Positions 18,696 through 27,841 are shown, counted from the first letter of the stretch. The stretch: 64,000 nt of DNA from Aurantiacibacter zhengii (GCF_003584125.1 NZ_QXFL01000004.1:186001-250000), one strand, 5' to 3'. Made by a program: numbers and translations. Notes: generated from the sequence alone by a model not told the origin.

Positions 18696-18716
18696 CACTT
18701 GCCAAACTGGAAAGTG
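18696..18716. promoter_or_regulatory. Operator palindrome 2 (21 bp)
   Basis: CACTTGCCA, a three-base centre, then TGGAAAGTG: the same dyad as copy 1 with one mismatch. Its centre is 23 bp from the centre of copy 1, about two helical turns, so both could be filled from the same DNA face. Confidence 0.65.
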
Positions 18717-18726
18717 AATCGTATCT

Positions 18727-18743
18727 CTTTCCATACAGGAAAG
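18727..18743. promoter_or_regulatory. Operator palindrome 3 (17 bp)
   Basis: CTTTCC, five bases, then GGAAAG. It lies immediately before the ribosome-binding site (GAAGG, 18745-18749), so bound protein here would block transcription or early elongation. Confidence 0.65.
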
Positions 18744-18758
18744 TGAAGGATGAAAACG

Positions 18759-19211
18759 ATGGATAGCGAAGAAGCACGCAGCGCGCTTGGCGCGGTGAGA
18801 GACACGGACCGGCGCATGGCAAAGCGCATGCGATGGCCCCTATGGCGACACGCGGCCTATGGAGCGGTGCAGGCGCTGCTGGTGCTGGCTTGGGGATTGC
18901 CGGTAGCGGCAATGGCGGCCTGCATCGTGGTCGCGTTCGGCGCGCTATGGTGGATCATTCGCGACGACCGACAGCGTTATGGCATGTTCGTCAGCGGGTA
19001 TTCCTCCCGCGCCGCGCAGCCTGCGCTGTGGCTGGCCTTTGCAATCTTCCTCGCGGGCCTCGCTGTCGTCATCCTCACCGGCGGCCCCAATACGTGGAGC
19101 CCGCTGGTGGCGATCGTGGCGATCGCTGTCTTCATCGGGGAAACGCTGGCGAGCCTGTGGTGGCAGAAACTCGCTCAGGACGACCTGCGCGTTTCGGATG
19201 ATGCGGCATGA
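18759..19211 (+). CDS. Four-span membrane protein paired with a regulator
   Basis: A 150-residue protein with a charged N-terminal helix (EEARSALGAVRDTDRRMAKR) and four membrane segments (about residues 30-47, 48-65, 88-108 and 113-133). I chose the ATG at 18759 over 18750 because GAAGG ends directly at 18750, leaving no spacing for the earlier start but nine bases for this one. The gene overlaps the downstream winged-helix gene by ATGA. Function unknown. The regulatory layout suggests a stress- or envelope-responsive unit. Confidence 0.75.
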   Translation: MDSEEARSALGAVRDTDRRMAKRMRWPLWRHAAYGAVQALLVLAWGLPVAAMAACIVVAFGALWWIIRDDRQRYGMFVSGYSSRAAQPALWLAFAIFLAGLAVVILTGGPNTWSPLVAIVAIAVFIGETLASLWWQKLAQDDLRVSDDAA

Positions 19212-19513
19212 CGGCGGCTATCGATCCCGTGCTGCATCCGCCGGCGCGCCTGCAGATTGCGGCGGCTCTTGCCCGCGTGGATGATATCGAGTTCGCCACA
19301 CTGCGCGAGATCCTGGATGTCAGCGACAGCGTGCTCTCAAAGCACCTCGCCGCGATGGCGGATGCCGGATACGTGCAGCTGAGAAAGGCGAAAAGCGAAG
19401 GTCGTCAGCGCACCTGGGCCGCCTTCACCAAGGCCGGGGCCAAGGCGTTCAAGGCCCACATGGCGGCGTTGCAGGAACTGGCAGCCGCCGCCCAGCAGGC
19501 GGCGGCAACCTGA
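19208..19513 (+). CDS. Winged-helix transcriptional regulator
   Basis: A 101-residue single-domain DNA-binding protein of the small winged-helix (ArsR/MarR-like, HTH_34) type. It shows PARLQIAAALA, then FATLREILDVSDSVLSKHLAAMADAGYVQL, which contains the recognition helix (DSVLSKHLAAM), and the wing KSEGRQRTWAAFT. No effector domain or metal-binding cysteines are visible. It is translationally coupled to the upstream membrane protein and most likely represses its own operon through the three palindromes at 18674-18743. Confidence 0.88.
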   Translation: MTAAIDPVLHPPARLQIAAALARVDDIEFATLREILDVSDSVLSKHLAAMADAGYVQLRKAKSEGRQRTWAAFTKAGAKAFKAHMAALQELAAAAQQAAAT

Positions 19514-19523
19514 TCGCGAACGA

Positions 19524-20417
19524 TCAGAACGTGTAGCCGATGCCCACCGCACCGATGAACTGGTCCTTGCTGCCACGAATGTCGGTGAACGGCGTATCCG
19601 CCGCATCGCCCAGCACCCGCGAATAGCCGCCCAGCGCGATTATCCCGAAACCGCCGTTGGTGATGTCGCCGTCGAGGTCGATGCCCAGCAGCAGGTTCAC
19701 GCCCGCGCTGGTGAAACCACCGCCGCGCGGCTCGAACTCCGGCAGGGGGGCGGCCCCGTCGCCGATGAAAGCCGTGTCATCGACGCGGAAATAGTAATCC
19801 TGAAAATCCTCATCCGCCCATTCGGCAGAGAACGAGAGGCTGGCGAAGACAGCGCGGCTGAGCGGGGTGGAATAATTGACCGAGGGCGAGACCGTCATGC
19901 CCCCGTGTGCCCCGTTGATATCCCACATGGCATCGACGCCCACTCCGATGCTGTCATAGGGATTGAGCACGGCGGGGAAGTTCAGCCCCACGCTGGGGCC
20001 GACCTCGATAGCGCGGTCCAGCTCGCCATATTGCAGCACGACCTCGTCCTCTATCTGCGAAGCGCGATTGGCACGCAGGCGCGCGGCGATACCAAGGTCG
20101 AGGCCCACGCCTTCATCGGGATCCTGCACGAAATCGAGCTCCACCCCTCCGGCGCGCGGATTGATGTCCACTCCGCCCAGCGAACCCTGCACGACGGGCA
20201 GAACCGAAAACACGTAGTCGTCGGAACCGGTGTAGGAGGGGTTGAGCGCCACGCCCACGCCCACCGACAGGTAATCGCCAGCGAACACCGTGTCTTCGAT
20301 ATCGGGCGGGCCCTGCGTTTCGGCATCGTCCTGCGCCAGCGCGGGGCTGGCACCGGCAAGCGCGGTTAGAATTGCGCCAAGTGTCATGGCGGAAGGTGAA
20401 GATAGGCGTCTGTTCAT
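19524..20417 (-). CDS. MipA/OmpV family outer membrane protein
   Basis: A 297-residue outer membrane barrel. The signal peptide ends at ALAQ (about residue 29). The body has the family's repeating amphipathic strands, with SVGVGVALNPSYTGSDDYVF near the N-terminus and a terminal aromatic strand ending GIGYTF. MipA interacts with murein synthesis enzymes in E. coli and OmpV is a porin. Which applies here is unknown. It is divergent from crtY, sharing a 121-base promoter region. Confidence 0.9.
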   Translation of the reverse strand: MNRRLSSPSAMTLGAILTALAGASPALAQDDAETQGPPDIEDTVFAGDYLSVGVGVALNPSYTGSDDYVFSVLPVVQGSLGGVDINPRAGGVELDFVQDPDEGVGLDLGIAARLRANRASQIEDEVVLQYGELDRAIEVGPSVGLNFPAVLNPYDSIGVGVDAMWDINGAHGGMTVSPSVNYSTPLSRAVFASLSFSAEWADEDFQDYYFRVDDTAFIGDGAAPLPEFEPRGGGFTSAGVNLLLGIDLDGDITNGGFGIIALGGYSRVLGDAADTPFTDIRGSKDQFIGAVGIGYTF

Positions 20418-20538
20418 GGAATTTCCCGTTGCGTTTGCCTTGAGAACGGGCCGTTCATCGCGCGGTTCCTGCCGCGTGCCGACAATTCAAGGCCCGACCA
20501 AGGGCTGTGATTGCACGCGTTCGCCATTCCGCTAAGGC

Positions 20539-21777
20539 ATGTGGGAGATGAACGGGCGCGATTGCGATATTGCCATCATTGGTGGCGGCCTGTCCGGCGG
20601 GCTGATTGCGCTGGCTCTGGCCGTGCTGCGGCCGGACGTGTCGGTAAGGCTTGTGGAAACAGGCGATCAGCTGGGCGGCAACCACCGCTGGAGCTGGTTC
20701 GGCACCGACCTTTCGGAAGCAGGCGCGGCGCTGATGGAGGCCTTCCGGCGGACCGAGTGGACTGACGGCTACATCGTTCAGTTTCCCAAGTATCGCCGGC
20801 ATCTGAAATCGTCCTATCTCTCGCTCGCCAGCACGGATTTCGCCGCGCGGCTGGAGCGGGACCTGCCCGAAGGCGTCATCATGACGGGGCAGGAGGTAAC
20901 GGCGCTCGATGCCGATGGGGCTGACCTTGCCGACGGCACGCGGATCACTGCCCGCACGGTGATCGATTGCCGGGGCTTCACGCCCACCGATACCCTTCAG
21001 GGCGGCTGGCAGGTCTTCATGGGCCGCCACCTGCGCACACCCCAGCCGCACGGCGTTTCCCGGCCCACCATAATGGATGCCGATGTCGACCAATTGGCCC
21101 CGTACGCCAACGGCCCGGCAGACAACGACGGAGCCTACCGCTTCGTCTATGTCCTGCCGCTGGGCGCGCATGACCTGTTTATCGAGGATACCTATTACGC
21201 CGACAAACCGCTGCTCGACCGTTCTGCCCTGTCGGCGCGCATCGACGAGTATCAGCGACAATTGGGCGTCACCGGCGATCCGGTGGGCTTCGAGACCGGC
21301 GTGCTGCCCGTCATCACCGGCGGTGATTTCGCGGCTTTCCAGCGCCAGCACCGGGTAGAGGGCGTCGCCCAGGCCGGGGCACGTGGCGGCTTCGTTCACC
21401 CGCTCACCAGTTACACCCTGCCCATCGCCGTGGACGTGGCGCTGGCCGTTGCCGAAGATGCGGACCTGCCGGGCGACCAGATGGCTGCCAAGCTGGAAGC
21501 GCGGGCGCGCCGTCACTGGGCTGCGATGGGCCATTACCGGATGCTGGGCACGATGCTGTTCTGCGGCGCACGCCCGCGGGAACGCTACCGCGTGTTCGAA
21601 CGCTTCTATCGCCTGCGCGAACCGCTGATCGAGCGGTTCTACGCCGGCAAGTCCACCCTGCTCGACAAGCTGCGCGTGCTGTCGGGCAAGCCACCTATTC
21701 CCATTACCCGGGGTATCGGCGCCCTCATGTCGAAGGCCCCGCCCCTCACTGTCCCCTCCCGGAAGGATACCCAATGA
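20539..21777 (+). CDS. crtY: Lycopene beta-cyclase CrtY
   Basis: A 412-residue FAD/NAD(P)H-linked cyclase converting lycopene into beta-carotene. The N-terminal dinucleotide fold reads DIAIIGGGLSGGLIALAL. GGNHRWSWFGTDL is the CrtY signature, followed by VIDCRGF and the late GGFVHPLTSYTLPIAVD. The start may be 20539 or the ATG three codons later at 20548, which has TAAGG at a better distance. Its stop overlaps the crtI start (ATGA), so the two are coupled. Confidence 0.96.
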   Translation: MWEMNGRDCDIAIIGGGLSGGLIALALAVLRPDVSVRLVETGDQLGGNHRWSWFGTDLSEAGAALMEAFRRTEWTDGYIVQFPKYRRHLKSSYLSLASTDFAARLERDLPEGVIMTGQEVTALDADGADLADGTRITARTVIDCRGFTPTDTLQGGWQVFMGRHLRTPQPHGVSRPTIMDADVDQLAPYANGPADNDGAYRFVYVLPLGAHDLFIEDTYYADKPLLDRSALSARIDEYQRQLGVTGDPVGFETGVLPVITGGDFAAFQRQHRVEGVAQAGARGGFVHPLTSYTLPIAVDVALAVAEDADLPGDQMAAKLEARARRHWAAMGHYRMLGTMLFCGARPRERYRVFERFYRLREPLIERFYAGKSTLLDKLRVLSGKPPIPITRGIGALMSKAPPLTVPSRKDTQ

Positions 21778-23270
21778 CTACCCCAGAAGGCCGAACAGCT
21801 TGCGTGATCGGGGCCGGTTTCGGCGGCATGGCGCTCGCCATCCGCCTGCAGAGCGCCGGGATCGCCACCACTGTCGTCGAAAGCCGCGACAAGCCCGGCG
21901 GGCGGGCATACTACTGGGAAAAGGACGGCTTCACCTTCGATGCGGGCCCCACCGTGGTGACCGATCCCGATTGCCTGCGCGAGCTGTGGGAAATCACCGG
22001 CCACGACATGGACGGGGATCTGGAGCTGATGAAGGTCATGCCCTTCTACCGGCTCAACTGGCCGGACGGGGTGAACTTCGACTATTCCAACGACGAGGAA
22101 GACCTGCGCAAGGAGATCATGAAGCTGGAGCCTGCCGACGTGGCCGGTTACGACCGCTTTCTGGACTATGCCGCCGGTGTTTACGAAGAAGGCTACGTCA
22201 AGCTCGGCACAGTGCCGTTCCTCGATTTCAAGTCCATGATCAAGGCCGCGCCCGCGCTGATGAAGAAGCAGGCCTGGCGCAGCGTCTATTCGATCGTTTC
22301 GAAATACATCAAGAACGAGAAATTGCGCGAGGCGCTCTCCTTCCATACCCTGCTGGTGGGCGGTAGCCCGATGAAAACCTCCAGCATCTATGCCCTGATC
22401 CACAAGCTGGAAAAGGACGGCGGCGTGTGGTGGACGCGCGGCGGCACCAACCGCCTGATCGCCGGAATGGTCCGCCATTTCGAGCGGCTGGGCGGCACCA
22501 TGCGCGTGGGTGACGGCGTGACCCGCGTGGAAACCGAGGGCACCCGGGCAAAGGCCGTCCATACGAAAAGCGGCTGGACCCAGCGCTTCGATGCCGTGGC
22601 CAGCAACGCCGACATCATGCACTCCTACAAGGACCTGCTGGGCGACAGCCCGCGCGGCAAGGCGCAGGCCAAGTCGCTGAAGAAAAAGACCTTCTCGCCT
22701 TCGCTGTTCGTTGTCCATTTCGGCATCGAGGGCACCTGGCCGGGCATTCCGCACCACATGATCCTGTTCGGCCCGCGCTATCACGGCCTGCTGGACGACA
22801 TCTATTCCAAGGGCATCCTGCCGGCCGATTTCTCGATCTACCTGCACCACCCCACCGTAACCGATCCCAGCATGGCGCCCGAGGGCATGAGCACGTTCTA
22901 CGCGCTGGTGCCGGTCGCGCACCTGGGCAAAATGCCGATCGACTGGGACGAGGTCGGCCCGCAACTGGAAAAGCGCATCCTCGACGAGGTCGGTCGCCGC
23001 CTGATCCCGGACATCCACGATAGGATCGTGACGAAGTTCAGCTACTCCCCCCTCGATTTCGCAGTAGACCTCAACGCCCACCAGGGCAGCGCCTTCAGCC
23101 TGGAGCCGGTGCTGTGGCAAAGTGCATTCTTCCGCGGCCACAACCGCGATGACGTGATCGAGAACTTTTACCTCGTGGGCGCAGGCACGCACCCCGGTGC
23201 GGGCATTCCCGGCGTTGTCGGCAGCGCCAAGGCGACCGCGGGCCTGATGATCGGGGACTTGTCTTCCTGA
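21774..23270 (+). CDS. crtI: Phytoene desaturase CrtI
   Basis: A 498-residue FAD-dependent desaturase that introduces four double bonds into phytoene to give lycopene. The FAD motif is ACVIGAGFGGMALAIRLQ, followed by KPGGRAYYWEKDGFTFDAGP. GGTNRLIAGMVRHF lies in the middle, and the C-terminal FLVGAGTHPGAG-type block reads YLVGAGTHPGAGIPGV. The length is standard for bacterial CrtI. It is the second gene of the crt operon. Confidence 0.97.
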   Translation: MTTPEGRTACVIGAGFGGMALAIRLQSAGIATTVVESRDKPGGRAYYWEKDGFTFDAGPTVVTDPDCLRELWEITGHDMDGDLELMKVMPFYRLNWPDGVNFDYSNDEEDLRKEIMKLEPADVAGYDRFLDYAAGVYEEGYVKLGTVPFLDFKSMIKAAPALMKKQAWRSVYSIVSKYIKNEKLREALSFHTLLVGGSPMKTSSIYALIHKLEKDGGVWWTRGGTNRLIAGMVRHFERLGGTMRVGDGVTRVETEGTRAKAVHTKSGWTQRFDAVASNADIMHSYKDLLGDSPRGKAQAKSLKKKTFSPSLFVVHFGIEGTWPGIPHHMILFGPRYHGLLDDIYSKGILPADFSIYLHHPTVTDPSMAPEGMSTFYALVPVAHLGKMPIDWDEVGPQLEKRILDEVGRRLIPDIHDRIVTKFSYSPLDFAVDLNAHQGSAFSLEPVLWQSAFFRGHNRDDVIENFYLVGAGTHPGAGIPGVVGSAKATAGLMIGDLSS

Positions 23271-23294
23271 CCGCTGCGGCTACGGGCTGAACCC

Positions 23295-23888
23295 ATGTCT
23301 GAGAATTTCAAACGCCTCGCCGTATATTGCGGCTCCGCCACGCCCGCCGATCCGCGCTACATCGAACTCGCTCGCCATGTCGGCACCACGCTTGCGAAGC
23401 GGGGCATCGGCGTCGTCTACGGCGGCGGCAAGGCCGGGCTGATGGGCGCGGTCGCCTATGCCGCGCTGGAAGCGGGCGGCGAGGTGATCGGCGTGATCCC
23501 GCAGGCGCTGGTCGATATGGAGGTGGCCAATTCCGACTGCACGCAGCTGCACGTGGTCGACACCATGCACCAGCGCCAGCAGGCCTTCACCGACCTTTCC
23601 GCTGGCTTCGTCACCCTGCCCGGCGGCGTCGGCACGCTGGACGAATTGTGGGAAGCGGTAAGCTGGGCGCAGCTGGGCTATCACCAGAGCCCGGTCGGTC
23701 TTCTCAATGCCTTTGGATACTATGACGGACTTATAGCGTTTAACCGGCAAATGGCCGAAACCGGCTTTGTCAGGGAAATGCACCGCGACATCCTGATCGT
23801 GGGCGAAACGCTGGAGGTACTGCTCGAGAAGATGGCGAATTACGAGCCTATCCGGACCATCGTGCAAATGCGCGCGGAGGATTTGTGA
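23295..23888 (+). CDS. LOG-family phosphoribohydrolase inside the crt operon
   Basis: A 197-residue Rossmann-fold protein of the LOG (Lonely Guy, TIGR00730) family. It hydrolyses nucleoside 5'-monophosphates, in cytokinin makers releasing active cytokinin. Landmarks are LAVYCGSATPADPRY at the N-terminus, GIGVVYGGGKAGLMGAVA, and the catalytic PGGVGTLDELWE (residues 109-120). Its TGA overlaps the GTG start of crtB, so it is translated together with the carotenoid genes. Whether it serves that pathway or only rides the operon is unknown. Confidence 0.93.
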   Translation: MSENFKRLAVYCGSATPADPRYIELARHVGTTLAKRGIGVVYGGGKAGLMGAVAYAALEAGGEVIGVIPQALVDMEVANSDCTQLHVVDTMHQRQQAFTDLSAGFVTLPGGVGTLDELWEAVSWAQLGYHQSPVGLLNAFGYYDGLIAFNRQMAETGFVREMHRDILIVGETLEVLLEKMANYEPIRTIVQMRAEDL

Positions 23889-24991
23889 GCACGAAACGCA
23901 TAAGGCCGCGCCCGCTGGTGGCCAGCCAGCTGGTGAAGGCAACCCCTCGGCAGGTGGGCGGCGGTCGCTCGCGCGCGGCGCTGGTCGCCAAGGCGCGTGA
24001 GAGCATCGCCGAAGGGTCGAAAAGTTTCACCGTCGCCAGCTGGCTGTTCGACAAGTCCACGCGCGAACGTGCGCACCTGCTGTACGCCTGGTGCCGCCGC
24101 TGCGACGACATTGCCGACGGCCAGGAATATGGGTTCAGGGATGGGGCACGCGACCTGAAGCTGGACCAGGCCAGCGCGAAGGACCGGGTCGAAGCCATCC
24201 GCATTCTCACCCACCGCGCGCTGGACGGCCAGCCGACTGCCGATCTGGCGTTCGATGCCCTCGGCCTGGTCGCCGCCGAATGCGGCATCACCCGCGAGAT
24301 GTGCGACGATGTGATCGACGGTTTCGCCCTCGATGCCGACGGCTGGCGTCCGCGCTCGGAAGGCGACCTGATGCGCTATTGCTATCACGTTGCAGGCGCG
24401 GTGGGCGTGATGATGGCGAAAGTGATGGGCGTGCCCAGCGACGCGACCGAAACGCTCGACCGCGCCTGTGACCTTGGCCTTGCTTTCCAGCTCAACAACA
24501 TCGCCCGCGACATCTGGGACGATGATGCTGCCGGGCGCTGCTATATCCCCGAAGAATGGCTGGTGGAGATGGACATCCCGCCCGGCCAGCTGATGAAGCC
24601 TGCCTACCGCGAACAGCTGGTGCAGCTTGCAGGGCGGCTGGTTTCCATCGCGCAGGTCCACGACATGCGCGCACGCGTCGGCGCGGGGCGGCTGAAGTTT
24701 CGCCAGCGCTGGGCTGTGCTGTCTGCCGCCAACATCTACGGCGCGATCGGCAAGAAGGTGCACGCCCGCGGCGAAGCGGCGTGGGATCACCGCGTGCGCA
24801 TCGGCTTTCTCGCCAAGATGGGCCATATCGCCAGCGCGCTGAAGGAAACCATGCGCGGCTCCTACCCGCCGCAGCTGGAACCCAAATGGACGCGCGGGCA
24901 GCTGATGGCGGCAGCGCGCATGGCAGGCCCGGTGGCGGGCGTACCCAACACTCCGCTGCGCGACGAGGGCGTGCGGCGCAAGGAAGACTGA
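23885..24991 (+). CDS. crtB: Phytoene synthase CrtB
   Basis: A 368-residue squalene/phytoene synthase joining two geranylgeranyl diphosphates into phytoene. Both aspartate motifs for diphosphate and Mg2+ binding are visible: CRRCDDIADGQ (first) and NIARDIWDDDAAGR (second). Start is GTG 23885, with GGAGGA directly upstream and overlap with the LOG stop (GTGA). An N-terminal extension of about 40 residues, rich in basic residues, precedes the conserved ESIAEGSKSFTVAS. No crtE (GGPP synthase) is in the window. Confidence 0.96.
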   Translation: MSTKRIRPRPLVASQLVKATPRQVGGGRSRAALVAKARESIAEGSKSFTVASWLFDKSTRERAHLLYAWCRRCDDIADGQEYGFRDGARDLKLDQASAKDRVEAIRILTHRALDGQPTADLAFDALGLVAAECGITREMCDDVIDGFALDADGWRPRSEGDLMRYCYHVAGAVGVMMAKVMGVPSDATETLDRACDLGLAFQLNNIARDIWDDDAAGRCYIPEEWLVEMDIPPGQLMKPAYREQLVQLAGRLVSIAQVHDMRARVGAGRLKFRQRWAVLSAANIYGAIGKKVHARGEAAWDHRVRIGFLAKMGHIASALKETMRGSYPPQLEPKWTRGQLMAAARMAGPVAGVPNTPLRDEGVRRKED

Positions 24992-25047
24992 AAGGCCGCG
25001 GCACCTTTCCATCGCGCGGGCGGTTGCATTTGCAGAGAAAAGCGCGA

Positions 25048-26931
25048 ATGCATCCCGGCATGATTTCGAAACTGCTGATAGCCAACCGCGGCGAGATTGC
25101 CTGCCGCATCATCCGCACCGCCCGCGAAATGGGGGTCGCCACCGTGGCGGTCTATTCCGATGCCGATGCGAGGGCCCTGCACGTGCGGCAGGCTGACGAG
25201 GCCGTGCATATCGGACCTTCGCCCGCTGCCGAAAGCTACCTTGTCGGTGAAAAGATCATCGCTGCTGCCAAACAGACGGGCGCGGATGCGATCCACCCGG
25301 GCTACGGATTCCTGTCCGAGAATGCAGGCTTCGCGCAGGCCGTGATCGACGCCGGGCTGGTCTGGGTCGGCCCCAAGCCTGCCAGCATCGACGCTATGGG
25401 TCTGAAGGATGCCGCGAAGACGCTGATGCAGGACGCAGGCGTGCCGGTGACACCGGGCTATCTGGGCAAGGACCAATCGGTCGAGCGGCTGAAGAAAGAG
25501 GCCGACGCGATCGGCTATCCCGTGCTGATCAAGGCCGTGGCAGGCGGCGGCGGCAAGGGTATGCGCAAGGTGGACCGGGCCGAAGATTTCGAGGCTGACC
25601 TGCAAAGCTGCCGGCGCGAGGCCAAGGCCAGCTTCTCCAACGACGAGGTTCTGCTGGAAAAGTGGATCACCTCCCCCCGCCATATCGAGGTGCAGGTGTT
25701 CGGCGACAGCCACGGCAACGTCGTCCACCTGTTCGAGCGCGATTGCTCACTGCAACGCCGCCACCAGAAGGTGATCGAGGAAGCGCCTGCGCCGGGCATG
25801 GATGAGGCCACGCGCGAGGAAATCTGTGCCGCCGCCGTGCGCGCGGCCAAGGCTGTGGACTACGAAGGCGCGGGCACCATCGAATTCATCGCCGATGCCA
25901 GCGAAGGCCTGCGCGCCGACCGCATCTTCTTCATGGAGATGAACACCCGCCTGCAGGTGGAGCATCCCGTGACCGAGGAGATCACCGGGGTGGACCTGGT
26001 GGAATGGCAGCTGCGCGTGGCGAGCGGCGAGGCAATTCCGCTGAAGCAGGACGAACTCGTCATCAACGGCCACGCCATCGAGGCGCGGCTCTATGCGGAG
26101 GACCCTTCGAGCGGCTTCCTGCCCTCGACCGGTCCGCTCGACCATTTCGACCTCGGCCATGCCGGGCGCATAGAAACAGGCGTTGAAGAGGGCGACGTCA
26201 TCTCCCCGCACTACGATCCGATGGTGGCCAAGCTGGTCGCCTGGGGCGAAACCCGCGACGAGGCTATCGACGAACTCGCCGCAATTGCCGAGAGCGTGGA
26301 GATCTGGCCGGTAAAGACCAACGCCGCCTTCCTCGCCAACGCCCTGCTGGACGACGATTTCGGAGAAGCGGAGCTCGACACAGGGTTCATCGAGCGCAAG
26401 CTGGACACCCTCGTCGCCGACGCAGAGCCGGACGATACGATCTGGCAAGCCGCCGCCGATTTCACACTGATGGCGGCGATGGACGAGGACGTACCAAGTG
26501 CGCTCGGCTTTCGCCTGAATGCCGCGCCCCGCATCGCCGCGACTTTGGGATTCAAGGGTGAAATGCGCACCGTGATTGCCAGCGGCAAGCAGGATGCGGC
26601 CCATGCCACGGGCTTCGTCGAAGACGCGCGCACCGTCGTCTTCGCAGATGGGCAGAGCTTCGAATTCGCCCGCGATGCGCGAGGCACCGGTGCCGCAGCC
26701 GCCGCAGACGGCGCGATCCTCGCCCCCATGCCGGGCAAGGTCATCACGCTCGACGTGGCCGAAGGCGATAGCGTCACCGCAGGCCAGCGCCTGATGGTGC
26801 TCGAGGCGATGAAGATGGAACACTCGCTCACCGCCCCGTTCGACGGCACCGTGACGCAGCTTTCCGCAAGTGAAGGCGCGCAGGTGCAGGTAGAGGCAGT
26901 GCTGGCGGTGGTGCAACCTGCGGAGGATTGA
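25048..26931 (+). CDS. Biotin-dependent acyl-CoA carboxylase alpha subunit (MccA-like)
   Basis: A 627-residue biotin carboxylase plus carrier protein. The ATP-grasp carboxylase domain begins SKLLIANRGEIACRI and continues with GYGFLSENAGFA, AVAGGGGKGMRKV, HIEVQVFGD, RDCSLQRRHQKV and EMNTRLQVEHPVTE. The C-terminal biotinyl domain carries EAMKMEH with the biotinylated Lys589. The size and domain order fit 3-methylcrotonyl-CoA or propionyl-CoA carboxylase. Which acyl-CoA is used depends on the beta subunit, absent from the window. I chose ATG 25048. ATG 25060 is equally possible. Confidence 0.92.
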   Translation: MHPGMISKLLIANRGEIACRIIRTAREMGVATVAVYSDADARALHVRQADEAVHIGPSPAAESYLVGEKIIAAAKQTGADAIHPGYGFLSENAGFAQAVIDAGLVWVGPKPASIDAMGLKDAAKTLMQDAGVPVTPGYLGKDQSVERLKKEADAIGYPVLIKAVAGGGGKGMRKVDRAEDFEADLQSCRREAKASFSNDEVLLEKWITSPRHIEVQVFGDSHGNVVHLFERDCSLQRRHQKVIEEAPAPGMDEATREEICAAAVRAAKAVDYEGAGTIEFIADASEGLRADRIFFMEMNTRLQVEHPVTEEITGVDLVEWQLRVASGEAIPLKQDELVINGHAIEARLYAEDPSSGFLPSTGPLDHFDLGHAGRIETGVEEGDVISPHYDPMVAKLVAWGETRDEAIDELAAIAESVEIWPVKTNAAFLANALLDDDFGEAELDTGFIERKLDTLVADAEPDDTIWQAAADFTLMAAMDEDVPSALGFRLNAAPRIAATLGFKGEMRTVIASGKQDAAHATGFVEDARTVVFADGQSFEFARDARGTGAAAAADGAILAPMPGKVITLDVAEGDSVTAGQRLMVLEAMKMEHSLTAPFDGTVTQLSASEGAQVQVEAVLAVVQPAED

Positions 26932-26938
26932 TCCCCCG

Positions 26939-27841
26939 ATGACCACCCTTCCCGCGCCCGCCCGTCGCACGCTCGGCAATACCGGAATTACCGTCAGCCC
27001 GCTTGCCTGGGGCATGTGGCGCAGCGACGGCTCTTCGCAAGACGTGGCCACCTGCCTGCACACCGCATTGGATGCCGGAATCGACCTGATCGATACCGCC
27101 GACATCTACGGGTGGAACGGGCATTCGAGCTTCGGCGACGTCGAGGAAAAACTGGGCGCGGTGCTGCGCGCAGAACCGGGACTGCGGCAGCGCATGGTGC
27201 TGGCGACCAAGGGCGGGATCACGCCGCCCGTACCCTACGACCAGTCGCGCGAATACATGGCGGGCGCGCTCGATGCCTCGCTCGCGCGGCTCGGCACCGA
27301 TGTGATCGACCTCTACCTGATCCATCGCCCCGATGTGCTGACCCATCCGCAGGAACTGGCGCGGTTCCTCGATGACGCCGTGACCAGCGGCAAGGTGCGC
27401 GCCATAGGCGTGTCCAACTTCACCGCGGCGCAAATCGACGCACTCGCCGCGTTCCTCCGCACTCCGCTTGCCGCGACGCAGCCCGAGATCAGCCCGCTGC
27501 GGATCGACCCCATCGACAATGGCGAGATGGACCAGGCGATGCAGCTGGGCCTCGTGCCGATGGCGTGGAGTCCGCTCGGCGGTGGCCGCCTGATGCAGCC
27601 CGAAACCGCGCGCGAAAAGGCGGTTGCAGCAGCGCTGGATGTAGTGGCGGAAGAACTGAGCACCAGTCGCGCGTTGGCCGCCTATGGCTGGCTGATGGCG
27701 CATCCGGCCGGGATCGTGCCCGTTGTCGGCTCCCAACGCCCTGCGCGCATTACCGAGGCTGCCGCTGCGACCGGGCAGCGCTGGACACGGGAGCAGTGGT
27801 ACAGGGTTTTCACGGCCGCCAGAGGCGCGCCGCTGCCCTAG
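26939..27841 (+). CDS. Aldo/keto reductase
   Basis: A 300-residue TIM-barrel NADPH-dependent oxidoreductase. The catalytic tetrad is readable: Asp in LIDTADIYG, Tyr in the same block, Lys in VLATKGG and His in YLIHRPD. Further family blocks are AIGVSNF and PMAWSPLGGGRL, and IVPVVGSQRPARI binds cofactor. It belongs to the YdhF-like bacterial group by overall pattern. Substrate unknown. It lies seven bases after the carboxylase gene, and its stop overlaps the convergent glpD stop. Confidence 0.92.
   Translation: MTTLPAPARRTLGNTGITVSPLAWGMWRSDGSSQDVATCLHTALDAGIDLIDTADIYGWNGHSSFGDVEEKLGAVLRAEPGLRQRMVLATKGGITPPVPYDQSREYMAGALDASLARLGTDVIDLYLIHRPDVLTHPQELARFLDDAVTSGKVRAIGVSNFTAAQIDALAAFLRTPLAATQPEISPLRIDPIDNGEMDQAMQLGLVPMAWSPLGGGRLMQPETAREKAVAAALDVVAEELSTSRALAAYGWLMAHPAGIVPVVGSQRPARITEAAAATGQRWTREQWYRVFTAARGAPLP

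Noticed and set aside
20455-23192. Long minus-strand frames opposite crtY and crtI
   Set aside because: Both genes on the plus strand are unmistakable. Antisense frames follow from GC-rich third positions.
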